DNA of 24,781 nucleotides from JAEZVV01 sp036652035 (GCA_036652035.1 JAVVWR010000046.1:1-24781); one strand, 5' to 3'. Shown: positions 16,250-24,503, numbered from the stretch's first letter. Program-made: numbers and translations. Notes: generated by a model not told the origin, from the letters alone.

Positions 16250-16402
16250 CATTTACCGCGAGCGCAGGCTGCTACGGCAGCCGGCGTTTGGCGGCCGCCC
16301 TCCTTGCCCAGGGGCCAGGGGGCCTCCCGATGGGGCGCCATCGCGTGCGCACGCTAATGAAGGCGCACGGGCTGCACGCGCTGGCGGCGTAAGTTCGTCC
16401 AC
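16250..16402 (+). pseudogene. IS3-family transposase OrfB fragment
   Basis: Starting at the gap edge, the frame reads TASAGCYGSRRLAAALLAQG then PMGRHRVRTLMKAHGLHAL, the N-terminal HTH_21 part of IS3 OrfB (the YGSRR and GRHRVRxLM motifs). It then stops at TAA (16390-16392). One frame over, the next residues WRRKFVH continue the OrfB pattern, so there is a small deletion near 16380. The catalytic DDE core is absent. It matches in type the OrfA remnant at 15353, so both may be halves of one IS3 copy interrupted by the IS110 element. Confidence 0.8.
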
Positions 16403-16680
16403 TTCAGTGACGATGCATGGGTGGCGCGACGCACCGAAGGCCAGCGCTGGGAGTTGCGCGAATGGCTGGCGCAAGGGTTCAACCTGGTGGCGATCGAAAT
16501 TGGCGCCGGCACTGCGAGCTCAACCGTGCGCAGATTCGCGGATTTACAGAGCACAGTGGCGTGCCCTACATACGGATCAACGTGCGCGAGCCGCAGGTGA
16601 GGGGGCGGCTGGGAATAAGCGTCCCGTTGGGAGGCGCGGAGGCTCTGACGCGGATCGATTCCCTGCTGACGGCGAGCTGA
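16403..16680 (+). pseudogene. C-terminal remnant of a SIR2-like NAD-dependent deacylase, frameshifted
   Basis: In one frame the sequence reads FSDDAWVARRTEGQ, WELREWLAQGFNLVAIEIGA and GTASSTVRRFADLQ. After a frame change near 16545-16560 it continues as GVPYIRINVREPQV and SVPLGGAEALTRIDSLLTAS, ending at TGA 16678-16680. Together these resemble the last third of bacterial SIR2-family NAD-dependent deacylases (the VIEIGAGTAxPTVRRF and LIRINxREP segments followed by a GAxEALxxID tail). The N-terminal NAD-binding part is missing, replaced by IS3 sequence. The identification is from memory of the family pattern and is tentative. It lies about 200 bp upstream of the Wadjet-like operon. Confidence 0.5.
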
Positions 16681-16840
16681 GTTTGTCGCTCTCTCGCTAG
16701 GCCTGACCGCTCTGATCACGCGCAATGGTGCAGTAGGTGGTGAGCATGGGTTCAGCGGGAGAGCCTGAGCGCAGGCACGATTGGCTCGAGTGTTGCCCGT
16801 CGCCCGCCGAAGCAATCGCGATGGACGCGATACGCTTGGT

Positions 16841-16856
16841 GCTTGCTGACGCAAGC
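16841..16856. promoter_or_regulatory. Perfect palindromic element in front of jetA
   Basis: GCTTGC-TGAC-GCAAGC is a perfect 6-base inverted repeat with a 4-base spacer, ending 22 bases before the jetA ATG. It could be an operator for a dimeric repressor or a hairpin in the messenger leader close to the ribosome site. No regulator gene is present in the window. Confidence 0.4.
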
Positions 16857-16878
16857 CTCCGACCCTCCGAACTTCGTT

Positions 16879-18387
16879 ATGGATCTCCGTTCTTCAGACC
16901 GCCTCGCGCTGTCCGAGAAAAGCAGCGACCGGACCCCGGCCGGGGCAGGCGTAGCCGCCGCCCCCGACGCGGTAGCCAGCCTACTTGACCTCTCGCGGCC
17001 GTGCCGCAATCTTTTGTTGTTGCGGCCGCTGTTTCAACTGGAACTCAACAAGGGGCGGCATACCGACAGCGAAGGGCGCGGCGTTTTCGACGGGATCGAC
17101 ACTCACTATCTGGTTTTGATCGCGCTCGACGCGATGATGGAAGGCACGACGGTCGAGCTGGGCTATACCGCAGAGCGCGTACTGGCGCAGATTGCCGAAA
17201 CCGTGGCCGCGATGGATTCGCAGCGAACTCCGGCCCAGTGCGCCCGGGCCGCCGAGATCGTTCTCGATGCGCTCGATAACAAAGGCAACAACTACCGCGC
17301 GTTTTCCTACGAGCACTTTGACTCGGCCATGCGAACCAACCGCACCGTGTCGTTCCGATTGGTGACCTGGGAGCCCGACGTCGAAGACGTCTACCGCTAC
17401 CGCCCCACCCCCGAGGGGTATCTGGTTTACCTGGGAATGCTCGACCTCGAGGTCGAAGATTCTCAGGAACTGATGGAGAAGATGCTCGGGCTACTGGTCG
17501 AACGTGGGCGCTTCGATGCCGCCATCGACATCGCGCGCCGCGCGCGCACGCTCTCTATCGAGTACCGCCAGGGCATCCGCCAAGACATTGACGCCGCCAT
17601 CCGCGCGCCAGGCTCGGTGCGCTGGACCCGCGATCTTGGGCCCCGGCTCACCAAGGCCCGCGACCACGTTCGGCGTCGTGCAGAAGAAGACGGGCGAATG
17701 GAGGATTCGGTGCGCCGCGCCCTGGCTGACGCAAGTTCGCCCGAGGCCCGCAGCAATCTGGTAAGGCTCCAGCAGCTCATTCAGTCGGCCAACACCCTGC
17801 GCTCCCGCCTGGTGGGCGATATCAGCGACGCGCCCGACGCTTTCATGACTGCGCAGGCTGCGGTCTTTCGCGCGCGCCGCGCCTCGCATCTGCCCGACCT
17901 CGAGTCGACCCTTCTTCCCATCCTGATGCAAGCGGATGTCGGAGTGCTGGCGGCGGGCGCCGACGATATTCTTGGCGCGCTCTATCCGCCCGCCCCACCC
18001 CGGCTGTACGACCTCAACACGGTTTTCTCCTTGCTGCTCGAGCGCCGCACCGAAACCACAGTCCAATCGCAGGATATCGATGGCACGGTCGAGCCCCTCG
18101 CCAGTTACGCCGACCAGTTCTCGAAGCAACTCATTACGGAGACTGAGGCCTGGCTGCGCCAACGGCTGGCAAGCCTCGCTTCCACCAGCAGCGCAGAGAT
18201 CTTGGAGAGCGCTCGCGCCGAAGGCATGGACCTGGCGGCGCGGCGCTGTCTCGCCCTGATGCTGATGCGCGCCTTCGCCCTCTCCGAAAGCCCCTTGTCA
18301 GGGGTGGGCGTCGAGCTCGACGGTCAGTTCGTCAACGACATCGCCCGCGGCTCCAACCTGCGCTTCCACTCCATTGCAACGGATTGA
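16879..18387 (+). CDS. jetA: JetA-like kleisin subunit of a Wadjet/Mks-type condensin system
   Basis: A 502-residue cytoplasmic protein, first gene of a four-gene operon. By position, length and fold pattern it is the kleisin (JetA/MksF/MukF analogue) that bridges the SMC heads. The N-terminal 150 residues look like a winged-helix dimer region (CRNLLLLRPLFQLELNKGRH, FDGIDTHYLVLIALDAMMEG). The centre is a long helical region (GYLVYLGMLDLEVEDSQELM, GRFDAAIDIARRARTLSIEY, PRLTKARDHVRRRAEEDGRM) like the MukF neck-binding part. The C-terminus (AEGMDLAARRCLALMLMRAF, SLRF-type end) resembles a second winged helix. It does not show the DUF3375 opening of type I JetA. The ATG at 16879 is chosen; a TTG 36 bases upstream is also in frame, and neither has a strong ribosome site. 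Its stop lies 6 bp before the jetB start. The role is inferred mainly from context. Confidence 0.75.
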   Translation: MDLRSSDRLALSEKSSDRTPAGAGVAAAPDAVASLLDLSRPCRNLLLLRPLFQLELNKGRHTDSEGRGVFDGIDTHYLVLIALDAMMEGTTVELGYTAERVLAQIAETVAAMDSQRTPAQCARAAEIVLDALDNKGNNYRAFSYEHFDSAMRTNRTVSFRLVTWEPDVEDVYRYRPTPEGYLVYLGMLDLEVEDSQELMEKMLGLLVERGRFDAAIDIARRARTLSIEYRQGIRQDIDAAIRAPGSVRWTRDLGPRLTKARDHVRRRAEEDGRMEDSVRRALADASSPEARSNLVRLQQLIQSANTLRSRLVGDISDAPDAFMTAQAAVFRARRASHLPDLESTLLPILMQADVGVLAAGADDILGALYPPAPPRLYDLNTVFSLLLERRTETTVQSQDIDGTVEPLASYADQFSKQLITETEAWLRQRLASLASTSSAEILESARAEGMDLAARRCLALMLMRAFALSESPLSGVGVELDGQFVNDIARGSNLRFHSIATD

Positions 18388-18392
18388 TTCCC

Positions 18393-19157
18393 ATGCGTGT
18401 CAGACAAGCCGCCCGCCTGGTCTACAAAAGCCTCAAGCCGAACCATGTCCCCGCCAATGACCTTGAGTATCGGGAGCTGCTCGCGCTTCACCGCGCCGAC
18501 CCCAGCTTCCGTGAACTCGTCACCGACGTTGCCGAAGGGCTCGAACTGATCGTCCTCGATGTCAGCGACAGCCGCGGGATGGTAATGGCGCCCAGCTCGC
18601 GCCAATCGCACTTCGCCCTGCGCCTGAGTAACTTGCGCTCGGTTCTGTCGAGCGAGCAGAAAGCCGCGCTGCTGCTCGCCCATCTTGCGATTGCGGCGGT
18701 CTTCTTTCCCACCACCGAGGGGCTGGAAGACGACCAGTACACGCCACCCCCAGCCTCGGTAGGGCAGTTCCGCGACACTCTGCTCACCCTCGCGCGTCGA
18801 CTGAATCAAGTCCCGCTGGAGGCGACCGAGCTGGGCGAGGCCGCGCAGCCCGCCTGCCATTCCCTCTTGCTGCTGCCGGTGAGCAAGCCGGGCGAAGTCC
18901 GGGCCTCGATGAGCTCGGTGCTGGGCATTGTCCGTTCGGCCCTGGCCCACATGACGGATGGTGGACTGGTGCGAATCGAACGCGAAGGCGCTGACGACCG
19001 CGCCACCTATACGCCGCGGCACCCGCTGCGAGTCCAGTTGCGCGAACTCGGCCTGCGCCGCAGCTTTGAACTCGCGCAGCAGGTCGCGCGCACGCCCTTG
19101 TCACTGGCACACGACGCCGACACCCCCATCGCCCAGCCGCTCCCACCGGCTTCGTAG
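18393..19157 (+). CDS. jetB: JetB-like KITE/winged-helix subunit (DUF4194/MksE type)
   Basis: A 254-residue protein between the kleisin-like and SMC-like genes, the place of JetB (MksE/MukE analogue), which dimerises and binds the kleisin. Visible: RQAARLVYKSLKPNHVPAND, LEYRELLALHRADPSFRELV, FALRLSNLRSVLSSEQKAAL, a central acidic linker, then a winged-helix-like C-terminal half (SALAHMTDGGLVRIEREGAD, YTPRHPLRVQLRELGL). This matches the DUF4194 pattern of a helical part followed by a winged helix with a beta hairpin. The ATG at 18393 is used; an upstream TTG (18384) would overlap the jetA stop. jetC begins 10 bp after its stop. Family membership is an inference from operon position and secondary-structure pattern, not a recognised motif. 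Confidence 0.72.
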   Translation: MRVRQAARLVYKSLKPNHVPANDLEYRELLALHRADPSFRELVTDVAEGLELIVLDVSDSRGMVMAPSSRQSHFALRLSNLRSVLSSEQKAALLLAHLAIAAVFFPTTEGLEDDQYTPPPASVGQFRDTLLTLARRLNQVPLEATELGEAAQPACHSLLLLPVSKPGEVRASMSSVLGIVRSALAHMTDGGLVRIEREGADDRATYTPRHPLRVQLRELGLRRSFELAQQVARTPLSLAHDADTPIAQPLPPAS

Positions 19158-19167
19158 CGAGCCTCGC

Positions 19168-22100
19168 ATGCAACAGCGCATCTCCCGCATCCATGTCGCC
19201 AACTACGGGCCGCCCGCCGCTTGGTACGAGGGCATCACGCTCGACCTGACCGACCCGGCCAGCGGCCTGCCCTGCGACACCATCCTCAACCTGGAGAACG
19301 GGGGCGGCAAAACCTCCTTGTTGAGTTTCATCTTCTCTTGCATCGAGCCCGCTCAGGAGCGGTTTCTCAAGCACATCCAGGACCGCAATCACCGCTTTGT
19401 CCAGTATTTCGCTCACGACGGCCGCCCCGGTATCTGCCTTATTGAATGGGAGATGCCACCTCAATTTGCCGGTCAGCCCAGCGTGCGACTGGTGACCGGC
19501 CAAGCCGTCTCGGTCAGGGACGCGGCCGACGCGCCAGACCGGCTCTTCTTTGCCTTCCAGGCCAGAGGTGACGTCAGCTTCGACCGGTTTCCTGCTGCCC
19601 GCCTCGGCTCGGCCGGCGGCGCGCGCAACATGGCCGAGGTGATGGCGTGGCTGCAGCAAAGTCGCGATCCCGCCCCGGACACCTACTGGACCAAGGTCCA
19701 ATCGGAATGGTTGCAACACCTGGCCAAGACGCGGTCGATTGACGTCGAGATGCTCAGGATGCAGGTCAACTTCTCGGCCGCCGAGGGCGGCATGGACAGC
19801 GGCTTTCTGACCTTCCGCACCGAGACCGACTTCCTCGCCAAGTTCTTTGGCCTCACTCTCGACGAAGAGCGCATGGCCTCGGTGCGCGACAGCGTGGTCA
19901 AGGCCTGCGAGCAATCCAAAGACAAACCCAAGTACGAACGTCAGCGCAGCGAACTTGCCCGTCTGCAAGTCAGCGTCGACGCCTTCGTCGGGGCCGCCGA
20001 CCACCTCGCCGAGACCGACCGCCAGCGGCAAGAGGTCGTCGCGCGTGCCGCACGGCTCGGCGCGGCGCTGCGCACCGCCGCACTGCAAGCGGAAGCTGAC
20101 GCTCGCGCTGCTGCCGAGCAAGCCAGCGACAGCAACGGAATCGCGCGCGAGGCCGACACCAGTGCCGCTGCCGCGCAAGTACAGGCCGACGCGCTCACTC
20201 GCTTGCAACACGAGCGCGAAGTCGGCCGCGCCCAATCGCGCCAAGATGAAGCCCATGCGCGCAAGCAGTCACTGGAAGACGAACTGAGCCAGGTCCGCGG
20301 CGCACAAGCCCTGTCCGGGCTGCGGCTGGCTCGCGGCGCGCTGTTGCAGATCCAGGAACTCGAGGCCGATGCCAGGCAGCAACTCGATCCCTTCCGCGAC
20401 CGAGCGCGCCGAGACGGCTCGCGACTGCGGGGTGCGCTTGAGCAAAAGGCGCGCGTTGCCATCCGCATTGCCGATCAGGACGAAGGCATCCGACAGGCCG
20501 CCCAAGCGCAGCTGCGTGAGCTGCAATCCTGGCGAACGCAACTCGCCCAGGCCATCAACGCGCTCTCGGTCGAGCAGAGTCGGCTCAGTGAGCGCGAGGG
20601 TCAATACGCTCGTCAGCGCCGCCAACTCGAAGACGAGGGCGCGTGGACGCCGGCTGACGCCTCGGCCGCCCAAGCCAGCCAACGCCAAGCTCAGCGAGCC
20701 GAGCGCCTCGAGCAAGAGGCACGCGAGGCCGAGTGGAGCATCACATCGCTGACCAATGAGGCTCGTGCCCGCCAGCGCGCCGCCCAGGATGCAGCGATCG
20801 AGGCCGAGCGTGCCAGTCAAGCCGCCGCACAGATAAGGGAGCGCATCGCCGATGGCCAGGCCGAGCGCGAGTGCCTGTCCCAAGACGAGGTATTGCGTGG
20901 GGCGGTTGAGGCCGACCTGGCTGACCCCGACTCGCCGGCACTCGATGGCGCGCTAGCGCAATGGCTCGCCGCGCAAGAGGCGGCCATCCAGCAAGCTGTG
21001 GTCCGTGGCGCGGAACTGGAACTGGAACTCAGCGCGATTCGCGACACCGGCGTGGCCGGTCGCAGCGCCGATGTTGATGCCGTCGTTGACCACTTGCGTG
21101 CGGGCGGAATTCGCTCCGCCCGTCCCTTCAATACCTACCTCGCGGAAGTCGGCATCAACGCCCAACAGGCACGGCAGGCGGTCCTCGCCGATCCCGCCCG
21201 GTTTCTGGGCGTCCACGTCGCCGCCGCCGAGCTGCAGGCGGCCCGCCTTCGGTTGGCGGAATCGGTTCCCGCACTGTCGCGGCCGGTGGTGGTGTCGCCC
21301 GCTGCGGTGGAGTCGAGCGATCGCCACGCCCACGCCATCACCGTGGCGCCGGCCAGCGACGCCGCCTACAACCGCGCCGCCGCCGAGCACGTCAAGGCCC
21401 GGCTGACGGAGTGGGCTGCCGCCCTCGATCAGCAACAGCAACAGGCCTCGCAGCGCTATCAGCAAGGCCTGGCCAGTCGCGAGCAGTTGCGCCTCTGGCG
21501 CGAACGCTTTGGCGCGAGCCGTTTGGCCGCGTTCCAGATCGAAGCCGAGGAATTCGAGGCCCAAGCCGAGACCGCTGCCGAGCGCGGCGAACGCCTTCAG
21601 GGCGAGGCGGCGGAGCTTGAAACACGAGCCGAGGCCACGCGGGGGCACCAGCGCAGCGCCGAGCGCCACGGCCGCGAGTCGCGCAACTGGGCGGCGCAGC
21701 TCGCGCGCTTCGCGGTCGAACTCGAGCTCGACCGCGAAGCGCGTCGGGCACGACTCGATGCCATCAGCCTCGAGCTGAGCGATTCAAATGCAAGCGACGC
21801 GGCCGCCGCTCGCGATGCGGAGGCGCTCGACCAGCAGCGCCAGCACCTGACGCAGAGCATGGCCGAGCAGCGCTCGCTCGCGGCTGCTTGGCGCCGCGAG
21901 CGCGACGCTATCGACACGCACGGCGATCAGGACGAGGCCACCGATGCCGACAGCAACCTCGAGCTGCTGCAAACGCTCTACCGGCAAAGCCGTGACCTGC
22001 TGCAGTCTGAAGAGAGCACCCGCCTCGGCCAGCTGCAACCCAGGCTGGAGGCCGCGCGCGCCGACCTAGCCCGCGCTGAGAGAGGCTTCCTGCAGGTCGC

Positions 22101-23487
22101 CCAGGGCCGCGCCGAGACGGACTTCGAGTCGCGCCTCAAGCTCAACTTTGAGCAGCTCATCCGCGAACTTTCCGCGCAAGCCAAGCACGCCGACGAAGAA
22201 GAACGTGCTGCGCTGGCGGACTGTGCGAGTGCCAGGCGAGCGCTCAACGACTTTCAGCGTGGCCACCCAACTCTGATGGAGCCGCCACCGGAAATCATTG
22301 CGTTTGACGACACGGCGTTGGCCGCCGCACGGCAGGCCGCGCTCGCGGCGGTCCAGACGCAGACAGCAGCGGCCGTCGCCGCGCGCGAGCAAGCGCGGAG
22401 CGCTCGCGTGCGCAGCGACGAGGCCTCACTGCGAGCCGAGCGGCTTGTCGGTCAGGCCGACAAGCTCGCCGCTGCGATGCCCGAGTCCGAGCGTGCCGGA
22501 GCCGGTCCTGCGCTCTTGCCGGAAGACTTCGGTGCTGCGACCACCGCTTTGGTGAGTGAGTTTCAATCGGCCCAGGCGCAGCACCAGTCGGCGCAACGAC
22601 AGGCACTCAAGCGCTGGCAGACCGTGCAGACCGCGGCGGGCGAGCCCGGCTTGCGTGAGTCCGAACCCCAGCTCGCACACCACCTCAGCCACAACCTTTT
22701 CGAGTCCGCCTGCGCCGATCGCGAACGCCTGCAGTCGCACCTGGCTGAACGCATCGCCGTCTGCCTCGACCAGCTTCAGTCGCTTGAAGCGAACTTCGAG
22801 CTTGGGGTGGGCGAGCTCTACAGCCTTGCCTCGCTGGGTTTAAGCCTGCTCAAGTCCGCCGGCGACAAGCGCATGCCGGTGGCCGCACCCTACGTCGGCG
22901 GCAAGCCCATCCTCAAGCTGCGCGCCAACTTCCAGAACGTTCCGGTCGAGACCCGGCGGGATTCGCTGCGCCACTTTCTGACCGCGCTGATTGACACCGG
23001 CAACGTTCCCGCCAAGGGAGCAGAACTGCTGGCGATGGCGCTGGTCAAAATGTGGCAGCAGCGTTCGCTCGGCATCCAGGTTCTGAAAATGACGCCCGAC
23101 GAAGAGCAACAGTTTGTTGCCGTGGACAACCTCAAGAACTCGGGCGGCGAAGGCGTCACCATGGCCATGTTTCTCTACCTGCTTATCAACCAATTGCGCG
23201 CCGACACCCACGCCCAGGTACAGAAGTCGGCCGGTGGCCCCCTGATCCTCGACAACCCCTTTGCCAAGGCCACCACGCCCACCCTGCTGCGCGCTCAGCG
23301 CATGCTGGCCGAGGCCATGGGCGTTCAACTCATCTTTGCCACCGCCTTGCCGGACTACAACTCGCTCGGCGAATTCCGCCGCTTCATCCGCCTGCGGCGG
23401 GCCGGAAAACACAGCGGCACAGGTCGGCTGCACATCGAGCTCGCCGAGATGACCCTCGCGAGCAAGCCGGAGGAGGCGGCCATATGA
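19168..23487 (+). CDS. jetC: JetC-like SMC/MukB-type ATPase
   Basis: A 1439-residue SMC-like ATPase, the loop-extruding motor of Wadjet/Mks systems. The N-terminal head contains RISRIHVANYGPPAAWYEGI and the Walker A NGGGKTS (residues 44-50), then LLSFIFSCIEPAQERFLKHI. Residues about 320-575 and 745-1190 are Ala/Glu/Arg/Gln-rich heptads forming the two coiled-coil arms. Between them (about 575-740) lies a globular hinge with GRSADVDAVVDHLRAGGIRS and FNTYLAEVGINAQQARQAVL. The C-terminal head has the ABC signature NSGGEG (1324-1329) and the Walker B PLILDNPF, with Asp1362 followed by Asn1363 where SMC and type I JetC proteins normally have a catalytic Glu. The ATG at 19168 opens the family-like N-terminus; the frame is open upstream only because it overlaps jetB. 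The stop overlaps the jetD start (ATGA). Confidence 0.88.
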   Translation: MQQRISRIHVANYGPPAAWYEGITLDLTDPASGLPCDTILNLENGGGKTSLLSFIFSCIEPAQERFLKHIQDRNHRFVQYFAHDGRPGICLIEWEMPPQFAGQPSVRLVTGQAVSVRDAADAPDRLFFAFQARGDVSFDRFPAARLGSAGGARNMAEVMAWLQQSRDPAPDTYWTKVQSEWLQHLAKTRSIDVEMLRMQVNFSAAEGGMDSGFLTFRTETDFLAKFFGLTLDEERMASVRDSVVKACEQSKDKPKYERQRSELARLQVSVDAFVGAADHLAETDRQRQEVVARAARLGAALRTAALQAEADARAAAEQASDSNGIAREADTSAAAAQVQADALTRLQHEREVGRAQSRQDEAHARKQSLEDELSQVRGAQALSGLRLARGALLQIQELEADARQQLDPFRDRARRDGSRLRGALEQKARVAIRIADQDEGIRQAAQAQLRELQSWRTQLAQAINALSVEQSRLSEREGQYARQRRQLEDEGAWTPADASAAQASQRQAQRAERLEQEAREAEWSITSLTNEARARQRAAQDAAIEAERASQAAAQIRERIADGQAERECLSQDEVLRGAVEADLADPDSPALDGALAQWLAAQEAAIQQAVVRGAELELELSAIRDTGVAGRSADVDAVVDHLRAGGIRSARPFNTYLAEVGINAQQARQAVLADPARFLGVHVAAAELQAARLRLAESVPALSRPVVVSPAAVESSDRHAHAITVAPASDAAYNRAAAEHVKARLTEWAAALDQQQQQASQRYQQGLASREQLRLWRERFGASRLAAFQIEAEEFEAQAETAAERGERLQGEAAELETRAEATRGHQRSAERHGRESRNWAAQLARFAVELELDREARRARLDAISLELSDSNASDAAAARDAEALDQQRQHLTQSMAEQRSLAAAWRRERDAIDTHGDQDEATDADSNLELLQTLYRQSRDLLQSEESTRLGQLQPRLEAARADLARAERGFLQVAQGRAETDFESRLKLNFEQLIRELSAQAKHADEEERAALADCASARRALNDFQRGHPTLMEPPPEIIAFDDTALAAARQAALAAVQTQTAAAVAAREQARSARVRSDEASLRAERLVGQADKLAAAMPESERAGAGPALLPEDFGAATTALVSEFQSAQAQHQSAQRQALKRWQTVQTAAGEPGLRESEPQLAHHLSHNLFESACADRERLQSHLAERIAVCLDQLQSLEANFELGVGELYSLASLGLSLLKSAGDKRMPVAAPYVGGKPILKLRANFQNVPVETRRDSLRHFLTALIDTGNVPAKGAELLAMALVKMWQQRSLGIQVLKMTPDEEQQFVAVDNLKNSGGEGVTMAMFLYLLINQLRADTHAQVQKSAGGPLILDNPFAKATTPTLLRAQRMLAEAMGVQLIFATALPDYNSLGEFRRFIRLRRAGKHSGTGRLHIELAEMTLASKPEEAAI

Positions 23488-24503
23488 ACGCGGCGCTGCT
23501 CGCTCAATTGAAGGAAATCGGCGGCCGCAAGCTCGCGCTCGAAGACATTCGCCGCGCGCACGCGCGCTCACACCCGGAACTGCAGGGCGATCCGCGGCGC
23601 GATGCCGTACTGCTTGAGTCGCTCGCGGCATTGGCTGACGGTGGCGCCTTGCGCCTTCCGGCGCCTGGCAGCAAGACGGGCTGGCCCGCGTACGGCCCGC
23701 GCTTGCCGGCCTGGGTCACGTTGAGCGAAACCCCCGCCGCGAGTGAAGCCACTGACTGGGCGCGAGTCTCCTGGGTCCCCGCACTTCACTTCTGGCCCGA
23801 GCTGCGCCCCGCGCAACTGACCGACCTTCTTCGCGTCAACGAGTTTCTCGCCAGCCGCCTGGGTGGCCTCACCCCCTGTCCAATCAAGGAGCGCTCGCTG
23901 CAAATCTTCGGAGACGAAAAGCGTCTCGACGCCTTGGCGCAAGGCGACACGCTCTTTGGCGGTCGGCTGACGCTCGCCGCGCTTGGCGCCTTCGTTGTGC
24001 CCTTGCCGCTGCCCTACCGAGCGGCCAACGCGCCGGGCCAGCCGCTGCTGGTGGTCGAGAACCACAACAGCTTCTGGAGTCTGGGGGAGTGGAACCTCCG
24101 CGTCCGACGATACGCCGCCGTAGCCTACGGCCAGGGCGAAGCCTTCCTGCGCAGCGGCCGGGCTCTTGGTCAGGTCATGGCGGAGACCGGCGCGATCGGC
24201 GCGCACTACCTGGGTGACATCGATGCGAAGGGGCTGGCCATTCCACTCGACTACAACGCGCGCCAACCCGATCCCGCGCTTCGAGTGGGTGCGGCCGGCG
24301 AGTTCTATGACTGGCTGCTCGCCCACGGGAAGCGCCGCGCCTGTGCTCCCTACCCGGTAACTGAGCGCGTGCTGCAATGGCTCGGCGCGCCGGAACGCTC
24401 ACGGGCGATTCAGATACTTGCCGCGAGCGGTTATTGGATGCCGCAGGAGGCGCTTGGCACCGAGGCGCTGCTTAGTGACAAGGTTCTTCGCTCCGAGGCC
24501 TGA
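23484..24503 (+). CDS. jetD: JetD-like TOPRIM nuclease (DUF3322/DUF2220 type)
   Basis: A 339-residue protein, last gene of the operon. JetD (MksG analogue) is a dimeric topoisomerase VI A-like nuclease that cuts DNA once the JetABC motor has identified a small circle. The N-terminal arm (LAQLKEIGGRKLALEDIRRA) is followed by a winged-helix region, the family motif IKERSLQIFGDEKRLDAL (about residues 134-151), then the TOPRIM domain. In that domain Glu192 lies in LLVVENHNSFWSL and Asp245/Asp247 in HYLGDIDAKGLAIP, the metal-binding Glu and Asp-x-Asp. All three are intact, so cleavage activity is plausible. The ATG overlaps the jetC stop by four bases and is preceded by AGGAGG, so translation is coupled to jetC. 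Confidence 0.88.
   Translation: MNAALLAQLKEIGGRKLALEDIRRAHARSHPELQGDPRRDAVLLESLAALADGGALRLPAPGSKTGWPAYGPRLPAWVTLSETPAASEATDWARVSWVPALHFWPELRPAQLTDLLRVNEFLASRLGGLTPCPIKERSLQIFGDEKRLDALAQGDTLFGGRLTLAALGAFVVPLPLPYRAANAPGQPLLVVENHNSFWSLGEWNLRVRRYAAVAYGQGEAFLRSGRALGQVMAETGAIGAHYLGDIDAKGLAIPLDYNARQPDPALRVGAAGEFYDWLLAHGKRRACAPYPVTERVLQWLGAPERSRAIQILAASGYWMPQEALGTEALLSDKVLRSEA

Noticed and set aside
18958..19167. An upstream extension of jetC overlapping the end of jetB by about 200 bp
   Set aside because: The extra 70 residues are Ser/Arg-rich and out of frame with jetB coding sequence. SMC-like heads begin just before R-I-S-R-I-H-V, so the ATG at 19168 is preferred.
18784..20256. A 490-codon minus-strand frame opposite jetB and jetC
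   Set aside because: It is an antisense shadow in GC-rich DNA. It crosses a gene boundary on the other strand and shows no domain or ribosome site.
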